Assembly: GCA_902363255.1 (NCBI GenBank) | Contig: CABIZO010000007.1 | Location: 1-64,000, forward strand | Direction: 5' to 3' | From: Peptostreptococcaceae bacterium | GTDB lineage: Bacteria > Bacillota > Clostridia > Peptostreptococcales > Peptostreptococcaceae | Length of the DNA: 64,000 nucleotides | Shown: positions 44,004 through 52,251 of the stretch, one piece after another | How the letters are laid out: each line of letters begins with the position of its first letter | Numbering within the stretch: position 1 is the first letter of the stretch | Notes under the pieces: model-generated | Database searches by the model: none | The model's input: only the letters and a program-made list of their open reading frames with translations | Told to the model about the DNA's origin: nothing | Translations under genes and position numbers: made by a program

Positions 44004-44927
44004 ATGTTAAAATCAAGGAATTTAATCCAACCAGAAGACTTTTCGGTTAAAGAAATAGATGAAATATTAAACTTAGCTGAGGATATTATGAAAAATCCAT
44101 CAGCATATTCTCGTGTGTGTGAAGGAAAATTAATGGCCACTTTATTTTATGAGCCATCAACAAGAACAAGACTAAGCTTTGAAGCAGCTATGAAACGTTT
44201 AGGAGGAGAAATAATTGGTTTTTCTGAACCAAATTCTTCATCAGCATCAAAAGGAGAATCATTAGGAGATACGATGAGAGTTGTATCTGGATATGTTGAT
44301 CTTATTGTTATGAGACATCCTGTTGCTGGAGCAGCTGAAGAAGCTATTAAATACACGAGTGTACCATTCATTAATGCGGGAGATGGTGGAAATCAACACC
44401 CAACCCAAACCCTTACAGATTTACTCACAATAAAATCCCTAAAAGGAACTTTAAGTAATCACACAATAGGACTTTGTGGAGATTTAAAACATGGAAGAAC
44501 AGTTCATTCATTAGTAAAGGCAATGACAAGATATGAAGATAATAAATTTGTATTTATATCACCAGAAGAACTGAAAATGCCTGAATATATAAAAGAAAAG
44601 ATTAAAAGTTATTCATATTATGAAACTTCACATTTAGATAAATCCTTAAAAAAACTAGACTTACTTTATATGACTAGAATACAAAGAGAAAGATTTGCTG
44701 ATAGTGATGAGTATGAAAGATTAAAAGATAGTTATATACTAGATAAAGAAAAAATGGAATATGCAAAAGATGATATGTTAGTTATGCACCCATTACCAAG
44801 AGTGAACGAAATATCAACAGATGTTGATGATGACGAAAGAGCAGTTTATTTCAACCAAGCTACTTATGGTATGTACGTAAGAATGGCTTTAATTATGAAG
44901 CTTTTAGGTGTAGATATAAATAAATAA
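44004..44927 (+). CDS. pyrB: aspartate carbamoyltransferase, catalytic subunit
   Basis: Second step of pyrimidine synthesis: carbamoyl phosphate plus aspartate to carbamoyl aspartate. The 307 residues hold the carbamoyl-phosphate loop YEPSTRTRLSFE near 49-60, the HPTQTLTDL segment near 133-141 and MHPLPRVNEI near 261-270. No pyrI regulatory subunit is adjacent. Instead a structured non-coding element of about 190 bases separates it from pyrK. No PyrR-binding attenuator is visible upstream. Confidence 0.95.
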   Translation: MLKSRNLIQPEDFSVKEIDEILNLAEDIMKNPSAYSRVCEGKLMATLFYEPSTRTRLSFEAAMKRLGGEIIGFSEPNSSSASKGESLGDTMRVVSGYVDLIVMRHPVAGAAEEAIKYTSVPFINAGDGGNQHPTQTLTDLLTIKSLKGTLSNHTIGLCGDLKHGRTVHSLVKAMTRYEDNKFVFISPEELKMPEYIKEKIKSYSYYETSHLDKSLKKLDLLYMTRIQRERFADSDEYERLKDSYILDKEKMEYAKDDMLVMHPLPRVNEISTDVDDDERAVYFNQATYGMYVRMALIMKLLGVDINK

Positions 44928-44940
44928 TAATTTTATTATA

Positions 44941-45134
44941 CATGAATTTTGAGCAAGGTCGTTGCCTAAAATTTCATGGCGCCCACACAGTGGCTTAAAG
45001 TGGTAGTGAAGGCATCTCGTTTGAGTAACGGATTTATCTGAAGTGATAACGAAGACAAGTCGTTGACGATATGCTTCTAAGTTTTGGCGACATGAAGTGT
45101 TTTGCCGACACGTCGCTCAAGTGAAGTGAATTTT
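44941..45134 (+). ncRNA. unassigned structured element between pyrB and pyrK
   Basis: A G+C-richer, ORF-free stretch of about 190 bases made of successive hairpins: 44941-44956/44962-44978 (CATGAATTTTGAGCAA with its near-complement), CGTT/AACG at 45018-45030, TTATC/GATAA at 45034-45049, AACGA/TCGTT at 45048-45064, an enclosing GAAGGCAT/ATGCTTC (45008-45015/45071-45077), and GCGAC-GTGT/ACAC-GTCGC at 45087-45116. TGAATTTT occurs at both borders (44943-44950 and 45127-45134). There is no T run or PyrR loop. It may be a structured RNA of the pyr transcript or a small miniature-transposon-like insertion. I recognise no known family. Confidence 0.6.
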
Positions 45135-45148
45135 ATGGAGGATACAAA

Positions 45149-45841
45149 ATGTACAAGGTAATTAGAAATGAGTATATTGGGGAAGAAATGTACTTAATGG
45201 AAGTAGAAGGAAGTTTTAAGGGTGAGATGGGTCAATTTTATATGTTAAGAGCGTGGGATAATTATCCTTTATTATCAAGACCTATAAGCATTCATGATAT
45301 AAACGAAAATAGTATAAGTTTCTTATATAAAGTTGTAGGAGAAGGAACAAAAATACTTAGTAAATTAAAGCCAGAGGATACTATTAAATTAGAAGGGCCT
45401 TATGGTAATGGCTATGAAAAAGTAGAAGGAAAAGTAGCTTTAGTAGGTGGAGGAATAGGAGTTGCTCCTTTATATCTGGTAGCTAAAAATATTCCTAATT
45501 GTGACGCTTACCTAGGGTTTAGAAACGAACCTATTTTAATAGATAAATATAATGAGGTTTGTAATGAAGTAAATGTTGCAGTAGGAAATACATTTGTAAC
45601 AGATATTATAGATATAGAAAAATATGATTATATATTAACTTGTGGTCCAACACCAATGATGGAAAAACTAGTTAAGATGGTGGAAGGAACAAATATAAAA
45701 CTATTTGTTTCACTAGAAAATCATATGGCTTGTGGTGTTGGTGCATGTTTAGTATGTACTTGCAAAACTAAATTTGGAAACAAAAAAACTTGTAAAGATG
45801 GACCGGTATTTAGAGGAGAGGATGTGATTTTTAATGGCTAA
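45149..45841 (+). CDS. pyrK: dihydroorotate dehydrogenase electron transfer subunit PyrK
   Basis: FAD and [2Fe-2S] subunit that passes electrons from PyrD to NAD+. The 230 residues show the ferredoxin-reductase-like layout: FAD-binding LLSRPISIHDI near 35-45, nucleotide-binding VALVGGGIGVAPLYLVAKN near 98-116, and the C-terminal iron-sulfur cysteines CGVGACLVCTC ... TCKDG from about 197. It overlaps pyrD by eight bases. GGAGG precedes the ATG, just after the structured element. Confidence 0.94.
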   Translation: MYKVIRNEYIGEEMYLMEVEGSFKGEMGQFYMLRAWDNYPLLSRPISIHDINENSISFLYKVVGEGTKILSKLKPEDTIKLEGPYGNGYEKVEGKVALVGGGIGVAPLYLVAKNIPNCDAYLGFRNEPILIDKYNEVCNEVNVAVGNTFVTDIIDIEKYDYILTCGPTPMMEKLVKMVEGTNIKLFVSLENHMACGVGACLVCTCKTKFGNKKTCKDGPVFRGEDVIFNG

Positions 45842-46736
45842 TTTAAATGTAAAATTCAAGGATCTTAATTTTAAAAATCCAGTAATAATGGCATCTGGAA
45901 CTTTTGGATTTGGGAAAGAATACAATGAAATTTATGATATAGAAAAATTAGGTGGAATAAGTAGTAAGGGGCTTACATTAAATCAAAAGGATGGAAATAA
46001 TGGAATAAGGGTTTTCGAAACTCCATCTGGAATGATGAATAGTGTAGGTTTAGAAAATCCAGGGGTACAAGGATTTATAGATAAAGAATTACCTTTCTTC
46101 TCAGATTTAGATTTAATAAGAATCGTTAATCTTGGAGGAGGAACGCTTGATGACTACATAAAAGGCGCTGAGTTATTAAGAGGACAAGACGTGGATGTAA
46201 TAGAATTAAATATATCTTGTCCTAATGTAAAAGCTGGAGGAATGGCTTTTGGTATAAAAAATGAAGTAGCAAGAGAAGTAGTTAGAGAAGTAAGAAAAGT
46301 TGTAGATAAACCTCTTGTAATAAAGTTATCTCCTAATGCTGAAGATATAGTAGGTATGGCTAGGGTATGTGAAGAAGAAGGGGCAGATGGAATTTCTTTA
46401 GTAAACACTTTCAAAGCTTTAGCAATAGATATAAATAAAAGAAAACCTGTATTTGAAAATGTATATGCAGGATTATCAGGACCAGCAATAAAACCTATAG
46501 CTCTTAGGATGGTTAACGAAGTTTCTAAAAATATAGAAATACCAGTATGGGGAATGGGTGGAATAACAAATGCTAACGATGCTATAGAATTTATAATGGC
46601 AGGTTCTTCTTGTATTCAAGTTGGAACAGCAAACTTTGTAAATCCAAGAATAGGGCTTGAAATAATAGATGGAATAGAAAAGTTTATGAAGCAAGAAGGA
46701 ATTAAAACTCTTGATGAAATAAGAGGGATTATATAG
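45834..46736 (+). CDS. pyrD: dihydroorotate dehydrogenase B, catalytic subunit
   Basis: FMN-dependent oxidation of dihydroorotate to orotate, the type 1B enzyme that works with PyrK. The 300 residues have the catalytic Cys129 in NISCPNVKAGG and the FMN-binding segments LNFKNPVIMASGTFGFG (about 11-27) and VWGMGGITNANDAIEF (about 238-253). Eight-base overlap with pyrK. Confidence 0.95.
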   Translation: MANLNVKFKDLNFKNPVIMASGTFGFGKEYNEIYDIEKLGGISSKGLTLNQKDGNNGIRVFETPSGMMNSVGLENPGVQGFIDKELPFFSDLDLIRIVNLGGGTLDDYIKGAELLRGQDVDVIELNISCPNVKAGGMAFGIKNEVAREVVREVRKVVDKPLVIKLSPNAEDIVGMARVCEEEGADGISLVNTFKALAIDINKRKPVFENVYAGLSGPAIKPIALRMVNEVSKNIEIPVWGMGGITNANDAIEFIMAGSSCIQVGTANFVNPRIGLEIIDGIEKFMKQEGIKTLDEIRGII

Positions 46737-46835
46737 AGGTAAGTAGATATTTTATTAAAAAGTTAAATAATAGCTAATAAATATTAGCAAAAAATAATTT
46801 ATAACAAATATTAAAACAAATGGAGGAGTAAACAA

Positions 46836-47420
46836 ATGAGTAAAGTAGATGTAGTTGAAATATTAAAGAAAAGTGATGCATTATTAGAAGGACATTTCTT
46901 ATTATCATCAGGAAAGCATAGTAATAGATACGTACAATGTGCAAAGGTATTAAGATTCCCTGAATATGCTGAACAAGTATTAAGCACAGTAGTCGAGCAA
47001 ATAAAAGATTTAGATATAGATTTAGTAGTAGGACCGGCTATGGGTGGAGTAATAGTTTCTTATGAGTTAGGAAGACAGTTAGGGAAAGAATCAGTTTTCA
47101 CAGAGAGAAAAGACGGAGTAATGCAACTTAGAAGAGGATTTGAAGTTAAGCCGGGAGCTAAAATAATAATAGCAGAAGATGTTGTTACAACTGGTAAATC
47201 AACTATAGAAACTAAAAAATGTTTAGAAGCTTTAGGTGGAGAAGTAATAGGAGTTGCTTGTATAGCTAACAGAACTAGTCAAGATATAGGAATGCCAATA
47301 TACAGTGCTATAAAATTAGATATACAAGTGCATGATGCTGATGAGTGTCCACTTTGTAAAGAAGGAAACATAGAGTTAGTAAAGCCAGGAAGTAGAGAAT
47401 TTAAAGAATTAGGAATGTAA
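46836..47420 (+). CDS. pyrE: orotate phosphoribosyltransferase
   Basis: Joins orotate and PRPP to OMP. The 194 residues have the PRPP-binding motif IIIAEDVVTTGKST near 110-123 and the SSGKHSNRYVQC segment near 24-35. This shorter form has a C-terminal CPLC motif, common in archaeal and clostridial PyrE. It is separated by about 100 bases from pyrD and ends the pyr group here; pyrC, pyrF and carA/carB are not in the window. Confidence 0.93.
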   Translation: MSKVDVVEILKKSDALLEGHFLLSSGKHSNRYVQCAKVLRFPEYAEQVLSTVVEQIKDLDIDLVVGPAMGGVIVSYELGRQLGKESVFTERKDGVMQLRRGFEVKPGAKIIIAEDVVTTGKSTIETKKCLEALGGEVIGVACIANRTSQDIGMPIYSAIKLDIQVHDADECPLCKEGNIELVKPGSREFKELGM

Positions 47421-47429
47421 TTAATATAA

Positions 47430-47464
47430 AAAGCCTAGATAAGTCATTATCTAGGTATTTTTTT
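47430..47464 (+). terminator. terminator after pyrE
   Basis: Stem GCCTAGATAA / TTATCTAGGT with loop GTCA and a TTTTTTT tail. Confidence 0.85.
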
Positions 47465-47609
47465 ATTTATAGAAATGTGTAAATTAATAGAAATAAGGTA
47501 TATATAAAGGGTATAATTGTAAATTAATACATTATAAAAATTTAAAGGATAGATTATATAAAAATAAAAAATAATAATAAATAGATTCAAATGAGAAAGG
47601 AAGTTAAAG

Positions 47610-48488
47610 ATGAATATAATTGAAAGAGATAATCAAATTATACTAGAAGGAATAAGTGAAGATTTTGAGCCACAACATGTATTTGATTGTGGTCAATGTT
47701 TTAGATGGTTAAGAGAAGAAGATGGTTCATATACAGGAGTTGTACAAGGAAGAGTTATAAATGTAAAAAAAGAAAATGATTTAATTATTTTTGATAATAC
47801 TAATAAAGAAGACTTTGAAAACATATGGTTTGACTATTTTGATTTAGGAAGAAACTATACAGAAATAAAAAATGAATTGAAGGTTATGGACGAATATTTA
47901 GATAAAGCAACAGAATTTGGACAAGGTATAAGAATATTACAACAAGATGGATGGGAAATGCTTATATCTTTCATCATATCTGCAAATAATAGAATACCGA
48001 TGATTCAAAGAGCTATAAATAATTTATCAGAAAGATATGGTAAATTTATAGGTGAGTACAGAGGAAAGAAATATTATGCTTTTCCAACTCCGCAAGAGTT
48101 AAGCCAAGTATCTGTTGAAGATATCAGAGCATGCCAAACAGGGTTTAGAGATAAATATATAAAAAGCGTAGTCGATTATGTTAGTGAAAATAATGTGGAT
48201 ATTTTATCTTATAGAAAATTAAATACAGATGAATGTATAAAGGAATTGGTTAAATTTAATGGAGTAGGACCAAAAGTGGCAGATTGTATTGCTTTATTCG
48301 GTATGCAAAAATACGATACATTCCCAGTGGATGTTTGGGTAAAAAGAGTTATGGAAGAATTTTATGTGGAAGATAATTTAAGTTTACCTAAAATAAGAAA
48401 ATTTGCATTAGAAAAGTTTGGAGATTTAGCAGGGTTTGCTCAACAATATCTATTTTACTATGCAAGAGAATTAGGGATTGGTAGATAG
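47610..48488 (+). CDS. ogg: 8-oxoguanine DNA glycosylase/lyase, Ogg1 type
   Basis: Removes oxidised guanine opposite C and nicks the strand. The 292-residue protein has the Ogg1 N-terminal domain (FDCGQCFRW near 25-33), a helix-hairpin-helix VKFNGVGPKVADCIALFGM near 214-232 with the catalytic Lys222, and Asp241 in FPVDVWVKR. The Lys-to-Asp distance of 19 equals that in human OGG1 (249/268). This eukaryote-like form is found in several clostridia, in place of or beside MutM. Confidence 0.9.
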   Translation: MNIIERDNQIILEGISEDFEPQHVFDCGQCFRWLREEDGSYTGVVQGRVINVKKENDLIIFDNTNKEDFENIWFDYFDLGRNYTEIKNELKVMDEYLDKATEFGQGIRILQQDGWEMLISFIISANNRIPMIQRAINNLSERYGKFIGEYRGKKYYAFPTPQELSQVSVEDIRACQTGFRDKYIKSVVDYVSENNVDILSYRKLNTDECIKELVKFNGVGPKVADCIALFGMQKYDTFPVDVWVKRVMEEFYVEDNLSLPKIRKFALEKFGDLAGFAQQYLFYYARELGIGR

Positions 48489-48513
48489 AGTCTAAGGAGA
48501 TGAAAATAATGAT

Positions 48514-49992
48514 ATGGTTTTAAAAATCATTTTAGTACTTTCTTATATTCTAAGTGGTGTTATTTCTATAAAACTTATATTAGAAAATAGAGATCCTTCA
48601 AAAACATTGATATGGATTTTGATTTTTATGTTGTTTCCAGTAGTAGGTATATTAGTATATGCCATATTAGGAAGAAATATTAGAAAAATAAAAATGGATA
48701 AAACATGTAAGATGGCAGATAGCATGAAAAAAGAGGATCTTTTATTTAACTTAGACGAAATGAAAGAGTTAGCTAAAGGTCAAAGTTCAATGATAAAAGA
48801 AGGAAAGTTACCGCATAGCGAGAATATAGATTTTAGAGTACTAAGAGTAGTTAGCTTATTACTTAACACAGGGATTTTTCCTTTTACAATTAATAATAAT
48901 GTAGGCATTTATGTAGATGGAAATGAAAAGTTTAAAAATTTAATAAAAGATATACAAAATGCGAAAGACCATATTCATTTAGAATATTTTATAATTAAAG
49001 ACAGTGAAATTGGAGAACAAATAAAAAAAGAACTTATAGAAAAAGCAAAAGTCGGAGTAAAAATAAGAATAATCTATGATGATGTAGGTTGTTGGAGATT
49101 TTGGTTTCATAGAAAATTTTTCAATGAAATGAGAGCTTATGGTATAGAAATAATTCCATATTTAAAAGGTAAAATTACCATACCTATAGGAGGGCAACTT
49201 AATTACAGAAATCACAGAAAAATAGTCGTTATAGATGGGAAAATAGGATACACAGGTGGTATAAATATAGGTGATGAATATATAGGAAAAAATAAAAAAT
49301 TTGGATATTGGAGAGATACTCATATAAGAATTGAAGGAACTTCTGTTTATATGTTACAAATGATTTTTCTAACAGATTGGTATTACAATACGAAGGATAT
49401 TCTATTAAAAGAAAAATTATTTCCGAAGTTAAAGACCAAAGGAAACTCTATGATGCAAATCGTAGCCAGCGGACCAGATTCAGATTGGGAATCTATGCAT
49501 TATGCATATTTTTATGCCATATGCCAAGCGAAAAAAAGCATATATATAGAAACACCGTATTTTATACCAGATGAAAGTTTGCTTAAGGCATTAAAATGTG
49601 CAGCATTAAGTGGTGTAGAGCTCATTATTTTATTTCCTAAAATTGCAGATCATAAAATTGTAAATACGGCATCTTATTCTTATTTTCAAGAGATATTAGA
49701 ATCAGGTGGTAAAGTATATTTATACAATAGAGGTTTTTTACATTCTAAAGTTATAATAATAGATGATTTTATGGCATCAACAGGATCAGCAAACATGGAC
49801 TTAAGAAGTTTTAAATTGAATTTTGAAGTAAATGCTTTTATATACGATAAAAATATTATTGAAGAAATTAAAAAAGATTTTATGGATGATTTAAATAATA
49901 GTGAAGAATTAGAAAGAATTAAGTTTGAAAATAGAAGTACACGAATGAAAATTAAGGAGTCCATATCAAGACTTTTTTCACCATTATTATAA
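48514..49992 (+). CDS. cls: cardiolipin synthase
   Basis: Condenses two phosphatidylglycerols to cardiolipin in the membrane. The 492 residues have two N-terminal membrane helices (about 2-20 and 31-52) and two phospholipase-D HKD motifs: His234 to Asp241 (HRKIVVID) and His410 to Asp417 (HSKVIIID), each followed by the G[ST]xN pattern. AAGGAGA lies 13 bases before the ATG, a slightly long spacing. It follows ogg by 25 bases and may share its transcript. Confidence 0.93.
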   Translation: MVLKIILVLSYILSGVISIKLILENRDPSKTLIWILIFMLFPVVGILVYAILGRNIRKIKMDKTCKMADSMKKEDLLFNLDEMKELAKGQSSMIKEGKLPHSENIDFRVLRVVSLLLNTGIFPFTINNNVGIYVDGNEKFKNLIKDIQNAKDHIHLEYFIIKDSEIGEQIKKELIEKAKVGVKIRIIYDDVGCWRFWFHRKFFNEMRAYGIEIIPYLKGKITIPIGGQLNYRNHRKIVVIDGKIGYTGGINIGDEYIGKNKKFGYWRDTHIRIEGTSVYMLQMIFLTDWYYNTKDILLKEKLFPKLKTKGNSMMQIVASGPDSDWESMHYAYFYAICQAKKSIYIETPYFIPDESLLKALKCAALSGVELIILFPKIADHKIVNTASYSYFQEILESGGKVYLYNRGFLHSKVIIIDDFMASTGSANMDLRSFKLNFEVNAFIYDKNIIEEIKKDFMDDLNNSEELERIKFENRSTRMKIKESISRLFSPLL

Positions 49993-50028
49993 AAACATGT
50001 TATTTTGTATTAAATAACATGTTTTTAT
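49990..50028 (+). terminator. terminator after cls
   Basis: Fifteen-pair stem AAAAACATGTTATTT / AAATAACATGTTTTT and T run. Confidence 0.9.
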
Positions 50029-50200
50029 ATTTTAAAACTAAAAAATATATTAAGTTGTATATTTTTTATAAATATTCCTTGTTATAAAATAAAGTTTTAT
50101 AATTGAAAGTAATTATTTAATCTGCTAACATAAAATTAGTAATTAATTGGGGTAAAAAGGTAAAAAATGTAGAGATATTATAATATCAGGGGAGAACATT

Positions 50201-50983
50201 ATGGACAGATTTATTAATGATTTTAAAAAGTATTATAAGTATGCTATATATTCGGCTAAATCAGAACTAAAAGCAGAAGTTGCAAGTTCTTATTTAAACT
50301 GGGTATGGTGGGTATTGGAGCCATTGTGTTTTATGCTAATATATTCTTTTATATTTGGCGTAGTTTTTAATGCAAGGGAAGAGAATTTTACTATTTTTAT
50401 TTTTATAGGTATAATGGCTTGGGATTTTTTCAATAAAAATATGAAAAATAGTGTGAAGATGGTGAAAGCTAATAAAGCTATTGTATCTAAAGTATATATA
50501 CCAAAGTTTGTATTAATTTTCTCTAAAATGTTAGTTAATGGATTTAAAATGATGATTTGTTTTGGAATAGTAGTTCTTATGATGATTGTTTCTAGAGTTT
50601 CAATAACATGGAACATACTATATGTAATACCAGTAATGATAACTCTTTGGATTATAAATTTTGGTTTTATGACAATTTTACTGCATTTTGGTGTATTTAT
50701 AGAAGATTTATCAAATATAGTAAATATTGTATTGAGAGCAGTTTTTTATATGACAGGTATTTTTTATTCCATAGAAAGTCGTATAGCATCACCTTATTCA
50801 GATCTTTTATTAAAATGTAATCCTATGGCATTTTTATTATCTGCTTTTAGAAAGTGTTTGTTATATGGTGAACGTCCTTCTTTAAAAGTTCTTTTAATGT
50901 GGATAGTAGTTGGGCTAATTATATCGATAATAGGTATAAAAACAATATATAAAAATGAAAATAGTTATGTGAAGGTGATATAA
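50201..50983 (+). CDS. ABC-2 type polysaccharide/teichoic acid export permease
   Basis: A 260-residue integral membrane protein with about six hydrophobic segments and the TagG/Wzm-like order: an N-terminal cytoplasmic amphipathic stretch, SYLNWVWWVLEPLCFMLIYSF near 28-48 and CNPMAFLLSAFRKCLLYGE near 205-223. It would form the channel for export of a surface polymer. One-base overlap with the ATPase gene. No glycosyltransferase or ligase genes surround it, so the polymer cannot be named. Confidence 0.85.
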   Translation: MDRFINDFKKYYKYAIYSAKSELKAEVASSYLNWVWWVLEPLCFMLIYSFIFGVVFNAREENFTIFIFIGIMAWDFFNKNMKNSVKMVKANKAIVSKVYIPKFVLIFSKMLVNGFKMMICFGIVVLMMIVSRVSITWNILYVIPVMITLWIINFGFMTILLHFGVFIEDLSNIVNIVLRAVFYMTGIFYSIESRIASPYSDLLLKCNPMAFLLSAFRKCLLYGERPSLKVLLMWIVVGLIISIIGIKTIYKNENSYVKVI

Positions 50984-51717
50984 TGGGGGACAAAAATTTA
51001 GCTATAGAAGTAAACAATTTAAGTATAACTTATAAAAGTATGAAAGCTTATTCCATAAAAAAGAATTTATTAAAATTAAAAAAAGCAAAAGTAAAAGAAT
51101 TTAAAGCAGTAAAAAATGTATCATTTAATTTAGAAGAGGGTCAAATTCTAGGGATAATAGGGAAAAATGGAAGTGGAAAGTCAACGATGTTAAAAGCCTT
51201 AGCAGGTATATTTTCTCCAGATGAAGGAAATATAGACTTACATAATAAATCAATATCATTGTTATCCATAGGTGTTGGATTTAATAAAAGTCTAACAGGA
51301 AGGGAAAATATTCTTTTATCAGGAATGTTGCTTGGATTTTCAGAAGAAGAAATAAGAAGCAAAATGGATGAAATAATAGAATTTGCAGAGTTGGGTAAAT
51401 TTATTGATATGCCCGTAAAGACATATTCTAGTGGTATGTTTTCAAAATTAGCATTTTCTATTACAGCAATATTAGAAACAGATATAATGCTTATAGATGA
51501 AGTATTGAGTGTTGGTGATCAAAAATTCAAAAAGAAAAGTTATAAAAAAATGAAAAGCTTAATTTCTGATAAAAAAAGAACAGTAGTTATAGTTTCTCAT
51601 AATATTTCTACCTTAAAGGAGCTTTGTGACACTGTAATGTGGATGCATGATGGTGTGATAAGGATGATTGGAGATCCTGATGAAGTTCTTGATAAGTATA
51701 CAGAGTTTATGAAGTAA
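50983..51717 (+). CDS. ABC transporter ATPase for surface polymer export
   Basis: ATPase partner of the preceding permease, resembling TagH/Wzt/KpsT. The 244 residues have the extended N-terminal segment typical of TagH (about 1-50), Walker A GKNGSGKST near 62-70, a degenerate signature YSSGMFSKLAFSI near 147-159 and IMLIDEVLSVGD near 168-179. The TagH C-terminal extension is absent. Followed by a terminator, so the pair is a two-gene operon. Confidence 0.87.
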   Translation: MGDKNLAIEVNNLSITYKSMKAYSIKKNLLKLKKAKVKEFKAVKNVSFNLEEGQILGIIGKNGSGKSTMLKALAGIFSPDEGNIDLHNKSISLLSIGVGFNKSLTGRENILLSGMLLGFSEEEIRSKMDEIIEFAELGKFIDMPVKTYSSGMFSKLAFSITAILETDIMLIDEVLSVGDQKFKKKSYKKMKSLISDKKRTVVIVSHNISTLKELCDTVMWMHDGVIRMIGDPDEVLDKYTEFMK

Positions 51718-51719
51718 TT

Positions 51720-51759
51720 AAGTTTACTCTTTCTAATAAAGAAAGTGTAAGCTTTTTTT
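51720..51759 (+). terminator. terminator after the exporter operon
   Basis: Imperfect 15-pair stem AAGTTTACTCTTTCT / AGAAAGTGTAAGCTT and seven T. Confidence 0.8.
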
Positions 51760-51829
51760 ATATAATAATTGGTATAAAAATAAACTGTAATGATAAATAT
51801 TTATATAGAAATAAAGGTTTAAAAATAGG

Positions 51830-51858
51830 TTGAAAATTTTATATAAATGGTTTATTAT
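51830..51858 (+). promoter_or_regulatory. promoter for groES-groEL
   Basis: TTGAAA (51830-51835), a 17-base spacer and TATTAT (51853-51858). The start site should lie at the edge of the CIRCE element. Confidence 0.7.
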
Positions 51859-51865
51859 TATCTTG

Positions 51866-51892
51866 TTAGCACTCTTACTAATAGAGTGATAA
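51866..51892 (+). promoter_or_regulatory. CIRCE element (HrcA operator)
   Basis: TTAGCACTC, nine bases, GAGTGATAA. It differs from the consensus TTAGCACTC-N9-GAGTGCTAA at one base. HrcA represses groESL through it and is released on heat shock. Confidence 0.95.
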
Positions 51893-51947
51893 AGGATTAG
51901 TAATAACTAAATTTAATAATATAATTCTATTTTAGGAGGGATAAATT

Positions 51948-52232
51948 ATGAAAATAAGACCTTTAGCAGACAGAGTAGTAATCAAGAAAGTTGAAGCAGA
52001 AGAAAAAACTGCAAGTGGTATTATTTTACCAGGTTCAGCAAAAGAACAACCTCAAATGGCTCAGGTAATAGAAGTAGGGCCAGGAGGATTTGTAGATGGA
52101 AATGAAGTAAAAATGGAAGTTGAAGTTGGAGATAAAGTAATATATTCAAAATATGCAGGTAATGAAGTTAAAATAGACGGAGAAGAATACATAATCTTAA
52201 GACAAAGCGATATATTAGCTGTTATTGAGTAA
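51948..52232 (+). CDS. groES: co-chaperonin GroES
   Basis: The 94-residue lid of the chaperonin. IRPLADRVVIKKVEAEEKTASGI at the N-terminus with the mobile loop (about 16-32), and GDKVIYSKYAGNEVKIDGEEYIIL, are canonical. Strong AGGAGGG site. It forms an operon with groEL under CIRCE control. Confidence 0.97.
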   Translation: MKIRPLADRVVIKKVEAEEKTASGIILPGSAKEQPQMAQVIEVGPGGFVDGNEVKMEVEVGDKVIYSKYAGNEVKIDGEEYIILRQSDILAVIE

Positions 52233-52251
52233 AATTTAGGAGGGTATAAAG

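Noticed and set aside
44928..45148. PyrR-dependent attenuator before pyrK
   Set aside because: There is no terminator with a T run and no PyrR-binding loop, and pyrB lies upstream in the same orientation.
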